This document shows positions 1-8,734 of a stretch of 64,000 nt of DNA, piece by piece; position 1 is the stretch's first letter, and the number at the start of each line of letters is the position of its first letter. The DNA comes from Liolophura sinensis (lineage: Eukaryota; Mollusca; Polyplacophora; Chitonida; Chitonidae): positions 21,213,704 to 21,277,703 of the forward strand of contig NC_088304.1 of NCBI RefSeq assembly GCF_032854445.1. Reading direction: 5' to 3'. Both the position numbers and the translations under genes were made by a program. The notes beneath the pieces are model-generated. The model ran no database searches. It was given only the letters and a program-made list of their open reading frames with translations, and was not told where the DNA came from.

Positions 1-90
1 TGGCGGCTAACCATTGTTTCCGCTAATCACCTTTTGTCATCAGTAAGTTTCCAACTGACTCTTTAAGAAGTTCTGTCAGGACTAACTCAG

Positions 91-105
91 TGACGACGTG
101 GCGAG
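91..105 (+). promoter_or_regulatory. CRE/ATF-like TGACG cluster upstream of the gene (copy 1)
   Basis: TGACGACGTGGCGAG lies about 50 bp upstream of the TATA box. All 45 units have this block, in four allelic forms after the shared TGACGACGT (TGACGACG region in copy 16 reads GGACGACG): GGCGAGG (copies 1,4,8,12,33,37,39), AGCGAGG (2,9,31,32,34,35,38,40,41,44), AGCGAAG (3,5,7,11,13,15,17,20,22,24,26,27,29,43) and GACGAGG (6,10,14,16,18,19,21,23,25,28,30,36,42,45). The last form adds a further TGACG half-site. The CREB/ATF reading is by motif only. Confidence 0.4.
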
Positions 106-141
106 GAGTTAAACATCTTGCAAAGTGTCACTCAAACCTCA

Positions 142-148
142 TATAAAT
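142..148 (+). promoter_or_regulatory. TATA box of the array gene (copy 1)
   Basis: TATAAAT lies 30 bp upstream of the A of a CATTAC motif at 171-176, which resembles the PyCATTC cap sites of invertebrate histone genes. That predicts transcription from about 172 and a 61-nt 5' leader to the ATG at 233. The box is present in every copy (TATAAAC in copy 16); its position is given with each gene below. This placement argues against translation beginning upstream of 172. Confidence 0.75.
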
Positions 149-232
149 TGTTTGCTGGCTCTCAAGCTTACATTACGCTTTCTTATGCCAAGCAGCAAAC
201 CTCGATACAATTGCCGTCTTACACTTCTTGCC

Positions 233-556
233 ATGGATTCCAAACACTTTCAGTTGTTTGCAGATTTGCAGAAAGCAGAGCTGACCTTTCAAAAGGCATG
301 CGAGCAAATAGTCTTTTTCAACAAGCACCTCGACGATCTACAAATCCGATACGACCGTGCCAACAAAGAAGGAAACAAATCATTCCGCTACAGCCTTCGT
401 CTGAAGATAGCCGCCGGAGAAGGACTCAGAAATGCTTACTACGAATACGCCTGCAATAAAGCTGATTTCATCACCGCACTTCGATGCAAACTAATTGGAC
501 AAGATGCTCACTACGAAATAGACTCCGACATGGACAGTGAAGAGGACAACATGTAA
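233..556 (+). CDS. Copy 1: unrecognised 107-aa protein with histone-type mRNA 3' end
   Basis: I do not recognise the protein family and see no histone-fold signature of H2A, H2B, H3, H4 or H1. Predicted features by eye: an amphipathic helical N-terminal half (about residues 3-45, FQLFADLQKAELTFQKAC onward), a basic-aromatic stretch FRYSLRLK (51-58), a second helical stretch NAYYEYACNKAD (67-78), then an acidic tail (97-107, DSDMDSEEDNM). There is no signal peptide or membrane segment. The ATG at 233 sits in GCCATGG and 61 nt after the predicted cap site. An in-frame ATG at 185 would add 16 residues (MPSSKPRYN...) but has a weak context and would leave a 13-nt leader; an in-frame TAA at 110-112 closes the frame upstream. 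Variant here: F79. The CDS is identical in protein to copy 7. Stop at 554-556, stem-loop 593-608. The spacer is long. In this copy the cap region reads TTACATTAC instead of TTGCATTAC. Confidence 0.85.
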   Translation: MDSKHFQLFADLQKAELTFQKACEQIVFFNKHLDDLQIRYDRANKEGNKSFRYSLRLKIAAGEGLRNAYYEYACNKADFITALRCKLIGQDAHYEIDSDMDSEEDNM

Positions 557-592
557 AGTTCATCTGGCACCTCGCCTACATTCCACCAAAAC

Positions 593-608
593 GGCTCTTT
601 TCAGAGCC
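593..608 (+). terminator. Histone mRNA 3' stem-loop (copy 1; present in all 45 copies)
   Basis: GGCTCTTTTCAGAGCC forms a 6-bp stem with a four-base TTTC loop, flanked by CCAAAAC and ACACAAG. This is the canonical metazoan replication-dependent histone stem-loop bound by SLBP, including the A-rich 5' flank and ACA-type 3' flank where cleavage occurs. It lies 36 nt after the stop codon, the usual spacing in histone mRNAs. The 16 bases are unchanged in every copy; the position is listed with each gene. In copy 22 the 3' flank is ACAGAAG. Function inferred: a non-polyadenylated, cell-cycle-linked mRNA end. Confidence 0.93.
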
Positions 609-622
609 ACACAAGTCTTTCC

Positions 623-630
623 GAAAAGGA
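623..630 (+). promoter_or_regulatory. Purine-rich block, candidate U7 histone downstream element
   Basis: GAAAAGGA starts 15 nt after the stem-loop, where the histone downstream element pairs with U7 snRNA. It is intact in most copies; in copies 22, 24, 30, 35, 41 and 43 it reads GAAAAAAA. The preceding flank also has two forms, CACAAGTC and CACAATTC. Assignment rests on position and purine content; the organism's U7 RNA would decide it. Confidence 0.6.
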
Positions 631-690
631 ACTTTGTAATCTGAAAGCATAGACAGAACACAAACGAACATGTATTTATCAAAGCACAAC

Positions 691-714
691 AATAAAGTCG
701 CACACGCCAATAAA
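691..714 (+). terminator. Two backup poly(A) signals, AATAAA
   Basis: AATAAA occurs at 691-696 and 709-714, about 85-105 nt past the stem-loop, in nearly all units (in copy 11 the first reads AATAAATTCG rather than AATAAAGTCG, hexamer kept). Invertebrate histone genes often carry such signals, used when stem-loop processing fails or in non-dividing cells. Role inferred. Confidence 0.45.
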
Positions 715-746
715 AATCAAAGAAACAAAACAGAAAAGATAAATAC

Positions 747-752
747 TTTATT
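747..752 (-). terminator. Opposite-strand AATAAA
   Basis: TTTATT here reads AATAAA on the minus strand, and is conserved in all units. Together with the + strand signals at 691-714 it forms a convergent poly(A)-signal pair, which would stop transcription entering from the spacer in the reverse direction. No convincing minus-strand gene leads into it. Confidence 0.25.
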
Positions 753-1143
753 ACAGCAGAGTAGTCGAAGTGTATGGAAAGCCGCTATGAGAACTTATCT
801 CGTTTAGTGCATTTAAAACACAGCAGAGTTGTGGTTTATAAAAAACAAAAAACTGTGGCCTATTAAAACTGTGCAAAGCCAAAGTACACAAACTAAAAGA
901 CGACTCAACAGCATATCCCTGCGTGTTTAGAAGTATCCATTGCGTGTATTGATTTGCCAAGTACACAGACTTTTGCAGGAAATATAACTCATGTCAATGT
1001 GGGTGAAATTTTCAATATTTGGTTTTGTGAGACTACTTATGAAATATGCAGCGTTGAAAAAGCGTTATAGGCATTAATCTAGGTGCCAATTTAAAAGATC
1101 TGCAAAGAAATTTTCCCTTATTTTTCCAAGCCATTCGCCTGCC

Positions 1144-1150
1144 TATAAAG
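1144..1150 (+). promoter_or_regulatory. Second TATA-like box in the spacer
   Basis: TATAAAG is conserved in every unit, directly after the site of the 11-bp indel. No CATT-type cap site is seen 30 bp downstream and no open frame follows, so if it works it would drive a non-coding transcript through the hairpins at 1201-1291. It may equally be a chance AT-rich match. Confidence 0.25.
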
Positions 1151-1421
1151 ACATTTTTCGTGCCAATTAGTTTGCACCGTTGTTTCTATCTGTTATCTGT
1201 AGCTGTTGCATCCATACAGCTGACACACCGGTTATCATTTGAAGGCACAGTTTTGGTTTGACCTGAGCAAATTGAAAATTGTAACATTTTCGTCAAATCA
1301 TTGGTTTTTCATTGAGAGTTCATTGTATAGAAATGTAGTACAAAGAGGCCAATTTATTTTCATAATTAGGTGAAGTGTGTCCGGGTGCGCTAAAGACGGC
1401 ATGCCGCTGGGGGATTAAAGG

Positions 1422-1432
1422 AAAATGGCGGC
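1422..1432 (+). promoter_or_regulatory. YY1-like element AAAATGGCGGC
   Basis: Matches the YY1 core (AANATGGCGGC) exactly and lies 135 bp upstream of the TATA box of copy 2. Every complete unit has it, apart from the indel-rich end of the window (63980 region). Its ATG also opens an 8-codon frame, MAANHCFR, then stop, but it lies upstream of the predicted cap site, so a regulatory role is more likely than translation. Confidence 0.45.
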
Positions 1433-1657
1433 TAACCATTGTTTCCCCTGATCACCTTTTGTCATCAGTAAGTTTCCAACTGACTCTTTAAGAAGTTCTG
1501 TCAGGACTAACTCAGTGACGACGTAGCGAGGAGTTAAACATCTTGCAAAGTGTCACTCAAACCTCATATAAATTGTTTGCTGGCTCTCAAGCTTGCATTA
1601 CGCTTTCTTATGCCAAGCAGCAAACCTCGATACAATTGCCGTCTTACACTTCTTGCC

Positions 1658-1981
1658 ATGGATTCCAAACACTTCCAGTTGTTTGCAGATTTGCGGAAAG
1701 CAGAGCTGACCTTTCAAAAGGCATGCGAGCAAATTGTGTTTTTCAACAAGCACCTCGACGATCTCCAAATCCGATACGACCGTGCCAATAAAGAAGGAAA
1801 CAAATCATTCCGCTACAGCCTTCGTCTGAAGATAGCCGCCGGAGAAGGACTCAGAAATGCTTACTACGAATACGCCTGCAATAAAGCTGATGTCATCACC
1901 GCACTTCGAAGCAAACTAATTGGACAAGATGCTCACTACGAAATAGACTCCGACATGGACAGTGAAGAGGACAACATGTAA
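1658..1981 (+). CDS. Copy 2: unrecognised 107-aa array protein
   Basis: Variants: R13 and S85, the S85 codon AGC being shared only with copy 9. TATA box 1567-1573, stem-loop 2018-2033, intact purine block. Upstream sequence has GCATGCCGCTG where most units have GCATGGCGCTG, again shared with copy 9, so the promoter and CDS of 2 and 9 derive from one duplicated segment. The spacer after it is long and carries the variants GCCGGCC and CTGAAACACC, shared with copy 10. Confidence 0.85.
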   Translation: MDSKHFQLFADLRKAELTFQKACEQIVFFNKHLDDLQIRYDRANKEGNKSFRYSLRLKIAAGEGLRNAYYEYACNKADVITALRSKLIGQDAHYEIDSDMDSEEDNM

Positions 1982-3079
1982 AGTTCATCTGGCACCTCGC
2001 CTACATTCCACCAAAACGGCTCTTTTCAGAGCCACACAAGTCTTTCCGAAAAGGAACTTTGTAATCTGAAAGCATAGACAGAACACAAACGAACATGTAT
2101 TTATCAAAGCACAACAATAAAGTCGCACACGCCAATAAAAATCAAAGAAACAAAACAGAAAAGATAAATACTTTATTACAGCAGAGTAGTCGAAGTGTAT
2201 GGAAAGCCGCTATGAGAACTTATCTCGTTTAGTGCATTTTAAACACAGCAGAGTTGTGGTTTATAAGAAAAAAACTGTGGCCTATTAAAACTGTGCAAAG
2301 CCAAAGTACACAAACTAAAAGACGACTCAACAGCATATCCCTGCGTGTTTAGAAGTATCCATTGCGTGTATTGATTTGACAAGTACGCTGACTTTTGCAG
2401 GAAATATAACTCATGTCAATGTGGATGAAATTTTCAATATTTGGTTTTGTGAGACTACTTATGAAATATGCAGCGTTGAAAAAGCGTTATAGGCATTAAT
2501 CTAGGTGCCAATTTAAAAGATCTGCAAAGAAATTTTGTCTTATTTCTCCAAGCCATTTGCCGGCCTATAAAGGCATTTTTCGTGCCAATTAGATTGCACC
2601 GTTGTTTCTATCTGTTATCTGTAGCTGTTGCATCCATACAGCTGAAACACCGGTTATCATTTGAAGGCACAGTTTTGGTTTGACCTGAGCAAATTGAAAA
2701 TTGTAACATTTTCGTCAAATCATTGGTTTTTCATTGAGAGTTCATTGTATAGAAATGTAGTACAAAGAGGCCAATTTATTTTCATAATTAGGTGAAGTGT
2801 GTCCGGGTGCGCAAGAGACGGCATGGCGCTGGGGGATTAAAGGAAAATGGCGGCTAACCATTGTTTCCGCTGATCACCTTTTGTCATCAGTAAGTTTCCA
2901 ACTGACTCTTTAAGAAGTTCTGTCAGGACTAACTCAGTGACGACGTAGCGAAGAGTTAAACATCTTGCAAAGTGTCACTCAAACCTCATATAAATTGTTT
3001 GCTGGCTCTCAAGCTTGCATTACGCTTTCTTATGCCAAGCAGCAAACCTCGATACAATTGCCGTCTTACACTTCTTGCC

Positions 3080-3403
3080 ATGGATTCCAAACACTTCCAG
3101 TTGTTTGCAGATTTGCGGAAAGCAGAGCTGACCTTTCAAAAGGCATGCGAGCAAATTGTGTTTTTCAACAAGCACCTCGACGATCTCCAAATCCGACACG
3201 ACCGTGCCAATAAAGAAGGAAACAAATCATTCCGCGACAACCTTCGTCTGAAGATAGCCGCCGGAGAAGGACTCAGAAATGCTTACTACGAATACGCCTG
3301 CAATAAAGCTGATGTCATCACCGCACTTCGACGCAAACTAATTGGACAAGATGCTCACTACGAAATAGACTCCGACATGGACAGTGAAGAGGACAACATG
3401 TAA
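3080..3403 (+). CDS. Copy 3: unrecognised 107-aa array protein, FRDNL variant
   Basis: Variants: R13, H40, D53, N54 and R85. The pair D53/N54 changes the otherwise fixed FRYSLRLK segment and adds a negative charge to it; only copy 11 has the same. TATA box 2989-2995, stem-loop 3440-3455. Short spacer. Confidence 0.85.
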   Translation: MDSKHFQLFADLRKAELTFQKACEQIVFFNKHLDDLQIRHDRANKEGNKSFRDNLRLKIAAGEGLRNAYYEYACNKADVITALRRKLIGQDAHYEIDSDMDSEEDNM

Positions 3404-4490
3404 AGTTCATCTGGCACCTCGCCTACATTCCACCAAAACGGCTCTTTTCAGAGCCACACAAGTCTTTCCGAAAAGGAACTTTGTAATCTGAAAGCATAGA
3501 CAGAACACAAACGAACATGTATTTATCAAAGCACAACAATAAAGTCGCACACGCCAATAAAAATCAAAGAAACAAAACAGAAAAGATAAATACTTTATTA
3601 CAGCAGAGTGGTCGAAGTGTATGGAAAGCCGCTATGAGAACTTATCTCGTTTAGTGCATTTTAAACACAGCAGAGTTGTGGTTTATAAGAAAAAAATTGT
3701 GGCCTATTAAAACTGTGCAAAGCCAAAGTACACAAACTAAAAGACGACTTAACAGCATATCCCTGCGTGTTTAGAAGTATCAATTGCGTGTATTGCTTTG
3801 ACAAGTACACAGACTTTTGCAGGAAATATAACTCATGTCAATGTGGGTGAAATTTTCAATATTTGGTTTTGTGAGACTACTTATGAAATATGCAGCGTTG
3901 AAAAAGCGTTATAGGCATTAATCTAGGTGCCAATTTAAAAGATCTGCAAAGAAATTTTCCCTTATTTTTCCAAGCCTATAAAGACATTTTTCGTGCCAAT
4001 TAGATTGCACCGTTGTTTCTATCTGTTATCTGTAGCTGTTGCATCCATACAGCTGACACACCGGTTATTATTTGAAGGCACAGTTTTGGTTTGACCTGAG
4101 CAAATTGAAAATTGTAACATTTTCGTCAAATCATTGGTTTTTCATTGAGAGTTCATTGTATAGAAATGTAGTACAAAGAGGCCAATTTATTTTCATAATT
4201 AGGTGAAGTGTGTCCGGGTGCACTAAAGACGGCATGGCGCTGGGGGATTAAAGGAAAATGGCGGCTAACCATTGTTTCCGCTGATCACCTTTTGTCATCA
4301 GTAAGTTTCCAACTGACTCTTTAAGAAGTTCTGTCAGGACTAACTCAGTGACGACGTGGCGAGGAGTTAAACATCTTGCAAAGTGTCACTCAAACCTCAT
4401 ATAAATTATTTGCTGGCTCTCAAGCTTGCATTACGCTTTCTTATGCCAAGCAGCAAACCTCGATACAATTGCCGTCTTACACTTCTTGCC

Positions 4491-4814
4491 ATGGATTCCA
4501 AACACTTCCAGTTGTTTGCAGATTTGCAGAAAGCAGAGCTGACCTTTCAAAAGGCATGCGAGCAAATTGTGTTTTTCAACAAGCACCTCGACAATCTCCA
4601 AATCCGATACGACCGTGCCAACAAAGAAGGAAACAAATCATTCCGCTACAGCCTTCGTCTGAAGATAGCCGCCGGAGAAGGACTCAGAAATGCTTACTAC
4701 GAATACGCCTGCAATAAAGCTGATGTCATCATCGCACTTCGACGCAAACTAATTGGACAAGATGCTCACTACGAAATAGACTCCGACATGGACAGTGAAG
4801 AGGACAACATGTAA
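4491..4814 (+). CDS. Copy 4: unrecognised 107-aa array protein
   Basis: Variants: N35, I81 (unique) and R85. It has the full EEDNM tail but the CACAATTC flank after the stem-loop that otherwise travels with the early-stop class, so it looks like a recombinant between stop codon and stem-loop. TATA box 4400-4406, stem-loop 4851-4866. Short spacer. Its partner copy 12 has the short tail. Confidence 0.85.
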   Translation: MDSKHFQLFADLQKAELTFQKACEQIVFFNKHLDNLQIRYDRANKEGNKSFRYSLRLKIAAGEGLRNAYYEYACNKADVIIALRRKLIGQDAHYEIDSDMDSEEDNM

Positions 4815-5901
4815 AGTTCATCTGGCACCTCGCCTACATTCCACCAAAACGGCTCTTTTCAGAGCCACACAATTCTTTCCGAAAAGGAACTTTGTAATCT
4901 GAAAGCATAGACAGAACACAAACGAACATGTATTTATCAAAGCACAACAATAAAGTCGCACACGCCAATAAAAATCAAAGAAACAAAACAGAAAAGATAA
5001 ATACTTTATTACAGCAGAGTAGTCGAAGTGTATGGAAAGCCGCTATGAGAACTTATCTCGTTTAGTGCATTTTAAACACAGCAGAGTTGTGGTTTATAAA
5101 AAAAAAACTGTGGCCTATTAAAACTGTGCAAAGCCAAAGTACACAAACTAAAAGACGATTTAACAGCATATCCCTGCGTGTTTAAAAGTATCCATTGCGT
5201 GTATTGCTTTGACAAGTACGCAGACTTTTGCAGGAAATATAACTCATGTCAATGTGGGTGAAATTTTCAATATTTGGTTTTGTGAGACTACTTATAAAAT
5301 ATGCAGCGTTGAAAAAGCGTTATAGGCATTAATCTAGGTGCCAATTTAAAAGATCTGGAAAGAAATTTTCCCTTATTTTTCCAAGCCTATAAAGACATTT
5401 TTCGTGCCAATTAGATTGCACCGTTGTTTCTATCTGTTATCTGTAGCTGTTGCATCCATACAGCTGACACACCGGTTATCATTTGAAGGCACAGTTTTGG
5501 TTTGACCTGAGCAAATTGAAAATTGTAACATTTTCGTCAAATCATTGGTTTTTCATTGAGAGTTCATCGTATAGAAATGTAGTACAAAGAGGCCAATTTA
5601 TTTTCATAATTAGGTGAAGTGTGTCCGGGTGCGCGAGAGACGGCATGGCGCTGGGGGATTAAAGGAAAATGGCGGCTAACCATTGTTTCCGCTGATCACC
5701 TTTTGTCATCAGTAAGTTTCCAACTGACTCTTTAAGAAGTTCTGTCAGGACTAACTCAGTGACGACGTAGCGAAGAGTTAAACATCTTGCAAAGTGTCAC
5801 TCAAACCTCATATAAATTGTTTGCTGGCTCTCAAGCTTGCATTACGCTTTCTTATGCCAAGCAGCAAACCTCGATACAATTGCCGTCTTACACTTCTTGC
5901 C

Positions 5902-6225
5902 ATGGATTCCAAACACTTCCAGTTGTTTGCAGATTTGCGGAAAGCAGAGCTGACCTTTCAAAAGGCATGCGAGCAAATTGTGTTTTTCAACAAGCACCTC
6001 GACGATCTCCAAATCCGATACGACCGTGCCAATAAAGAAGGAAACAAATCATTCCGCTACAGCCTTCGTCTGAAGATAGCCGCCGGAGAAGGACTCAGAA
6101 ATGCTTACTACGAATACGCCTGCAATAAAGCTGATGTCATCACCGCACTTCGACGCAAACTAATTGGACAAGATGCTCACTACGAAATAGACTCCGACAT
6201 GGACAGTGAAGAGGACAACATGTAA
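5902..6225 (+). CDS. Copy 5: unrecognised 107-aa array protein
   Basis: Variants: R13 and R85; the same protein is encoded by copies 13, 35 and 41. TATA box 5811-5817, stem-loop 6262-6277. The trailer has GCATGGACAG where others have GCATAGACAG, shared with copy 13. Short spacer. Confidence 0.85.
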   Translation: MDSKHFQLFADLRKAELTFQKACEQIVFFNKHLDDLQIRYDRANKEGNKSFRYSLRLKIAAGEGLRNAYYEYACNKADVITALRRKLIGQDAHYEIDSDMDSEEDNM

Positions 6226-7312
6226 AGTTCATCTGGCACCTCGCCTACATTCCACCAAAACGGCTCTTTTCAGAGCCACACAAGTCTTTCCGAAAAGGAA
6301 CTTTGTAATCTGAAAGCATGGACAGAACACAAACGAACATGTATTTATCAAAGCACAACAATAAAGTCGCACACGCCAATAAAAATCAAAGAAACAAAAC
6401 AGAAAAGATAAATACTTTATTACAGCAGAGTAGTCGAAGTGTATGGAAAGCCGCTATGAGAACTTATCTCGTTTAGTGCATTTTAAACACAGCAGAGTTG
6501 TGGTTTATAAGAAAAAAATTGTGGCCTATTAAAACTGTGCAAAGCCAAAGTACACAAACTAAAAGACGACTCAACAGCATATCCCTGCGTGTTTAGAAGT
6601 ATCAATTGCGTGCATTGCTTTGACAAGTACACAGACTTTTGCAGGAAATATAACTCATGTCAATGTGGGTGAAATTTTCAATATTTGGTTTTGTGAGACT
6701 ACTTATGAAATATGCAGCGTTGAAAAAGCGTTATAGGCATTAATCTAGGTGCCAATTTAAAAGATCTGCAAAGAAATTTTCCCTTATTTTTCCAAGCCTA
6801 TAAAGACATTTTTCGTGCCAATTAGATTGCACCGTTGTTTCTATCTGTTATCTGTAGCTGTTGCATCCATACAGCTGACACACCGGTTATCATTTGAAGG
6901 CACAGTTTTGGTTTGACCTGAGCAAATTGAAAATTGTAACATTTTCGTCAAATCATTGGTTTTTCATTGAGAGTTCATCGTATAGAAATGTAGTACAAAG
7001 AGGCCAATTTATTTTCATAATTAGGTGAAGTGTGTCCGGGTGCGCGAGAGACGGCATGGCGCTGGGGGATTAAAGGAAAATGGCGGCTAACTATTGTTTC
7101 CGCTGATCACCTTTTGTCATCAGTAAGTTTCCAACTGACTCTTTAAGAAGTTCTGTCAGGACTAACTCAGTGACGACGTGACGAGGAGTTAAACATCTTG
7201 CAAAGTGTCACTCAAACCTCATATAAATTGTTTGCTGGCTCTCAAGCTTGCATTACGCTTTCTTATGTCAAGGATCAAACCTCGATACAATTGCCGTCTT
7301 ACACTTCTTGCC

Positions 7313-7636
7313 ATGGATTCCAAACACTTTCAGTTGTTTGCAGATTTGCAGAAAGCAGAGCTGACCTTTCAAAAGGCATGCGAGCAAATTCTCTTTTTCA
7401 ACAAGCACCTCGACGATCTCCAAATCCGATACGACCGTGCCAACAAAAAAGGAAACAAATCATTCCGCTACAGCCTTCGTCTGAAGATAGCCGCCGGAGA
7501 AGGACTCAGAAATGCTTACTACGAATACGCCTGCAATAAAGCTGATGTCATCACCGCACTTCGATGCAAACTAATTGGACAAGATGCTCACTACGAAATA
7601 GACTCCGACATGGACAGTGAAGAGGACAACATGTAA
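7313..7636 (+). CDS. Copy 6: unrecognised 107-aa array protein
   Basis: Variants: L27, K46. Just upstream, in the leader, AAGGATC replaces AAGCAGC, so an initiation at the weaker upstream ATG would give MSRIKPRYN. Only copy 14 shares both changes. TATA box 7222-7228, stem-loop 7673-7688. Long spacer with the variant block AAATTTGCCTG. Confidence 0.85.
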   Translation: MDSKHFQLFADLQKAELTFQKACEQILFFNKHLDDLQIRYDRANKKGNKSFRYSLRLKIAAGEGLRNAYYEYACNKADVITALRCKLIGQDAHYEIDSDMDSEEDNM

Positions 7637-8734
7637 AGTTCATCTGGCACCTCGCCTACATTCCACCAAAACGGCTCTTTTCAGAGCCACACAAGTCTTT
7701 CCGAAAAGGAACTTTGTAATCTGAAAGCATAGACAGAACACAAACGAACATGTATTTATCAAAGCACAACAATAAAGTCGCACACGCCAATAAAAATCAA
7801 AGAAACAAAACAGAAAAGATAAATACTTTATTACAGCAGAGTAGTCGAAGTGTATGGAAAGCCGCTATGAGAACTTATCTCGTTTAGTGCATTTTAAACA
7901 CAGCAGAGTTGTGGTTTATAAGAAAAAAACTGTGGCCTATTAAAACTGTGCAAAGCCAAAGTACACAAACTAAAAGACGACTCAACAGCATATCCCTGCG
8001 TGTTTAGAAGTATCCATTGCGTGTATTGATTTGACAAGTACACAGACTTTTGCAGGAAATATAACTCATGTCAATGTGGATGAAATTTTCAATATTTGGT
8101 TTTGTGAGACTACTTATGAAATATGCAGCGTTGAAAAAGCGTTATAGGCATTAATCTAGGTGCCAATTTAAAAGATCTGCAAAGAAATTTTGTCTTATTT
8201 CTCCAAGAAATTTGCCTGCCTATAAAGACATTTTTCGTGCCAATTAGATTGCACCGTTGTTTCTATCTGTTATCTGTAGCTGTTGCATCCATACAGCTGA
8301 CACACCGGTTATCATTCGAAGGCACAGTTTTGGTTTGACCTGAGCAAATTGAAAATTGTAACATTTTCGTCAAATCATTAGTTTTTCATTGAGAGTTCAT
8401 CGTATAGAAATGTAGTACAAAGAGGCCAATTTATTTTCATAATTAGGTGAAGTGTGTCCGGGTGCGCGAGAGACGGCATGGCGCTGGGGGATTAAAGGAA
8501 AATGGCGGCTAACCATTGTTTCCGCTGATCACCTTTTGTCATCAGTAAGTTTCCAACTGACTCTTTAAGAAGTTCTGTCAGGACTAACTCAGTGACGACG
8601 TAGCGAAGAGTTAAACATCTTGCAAAGTGTCACTCAAACCTCATATAAATTGTTTGCTGGCTCTCAAGCTTGCATTACGCTTTCTTATGCCAAGCAGCAA
8701 ACCTCGATACAATTGCCGTCTTACACTTCTTGCC

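Larger units (their letters stand above)
753..1657. other. Inter-gene spacer and upstream region, reference description (unit 1 to 2)
   Basis: I see no convincing gene here. In order: an A-rich tract of variable length near 839-853; the repeated word GCGTT around a run GAAAAA near 1052-1067; the 11-bp length-polymorphic block before a TATAAAG at 1144-1150; a hairpin AGCTGT/ACAGCT at 1201-1221 (9-nt loop); a hairpin GAAAAT/ATTTTC at 1274-1291 (6-nt loop); an inverted CCAAT (ATTGG) near 1302; the GC-richer stretch 1380-1435 with the YY1-like element; a splice-donor-like CAGTAAGT near 1466; then the TGACG cluster and TATA box of copy 2. Neither open frame in the spacer survives across units. Confidence 0.7.

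Noticed and set aside
125-232. 36-codon GTG-started N-terminal extension of the main gene
   Set aside because: It contains the TATA box and the predicted cap site, so most of it should not be in the mRNA; GTG is not a usual start in animals.
118-459. Overlapping + frame of 82-117 codons beginning TTG, in every unit
   Set aside because: It starts with a non-ATG codon upstream of the predicted cap site, overlaps the main gene in another frame and has two lengths because the AACAAA/AATAAA variant at codon 44 of the real gene makes a stop in it.
751-966. Minus-strand 71-codon frame in spacers 1 and 7 (also 9253-9468)
   Set aside because: Open only in two sister spacers because of a changed A tract; closed in the others. 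It ends at the opposite-strand AATAAA, but no promoter or conserved frame supports it.
1200-1400. Known snRNA, 5S rRNA, tRNA or spliced-leader RNA in the spacer
   Set aside because: I checked by eye for Sm sites, A and B boxes and the conserved cores of U1, U2, U5, U6, U7 and 5S and found no convincing match on either strand.
1460-1475. Splice donor-like CAGTAAGT before each gene, with acceptor-like TTTGCAG words
   Set aside because: It lies upstream of the predicted cap site, is deleted in copies 32 and 37, and splicing to the available acceptors would remove the start codon.
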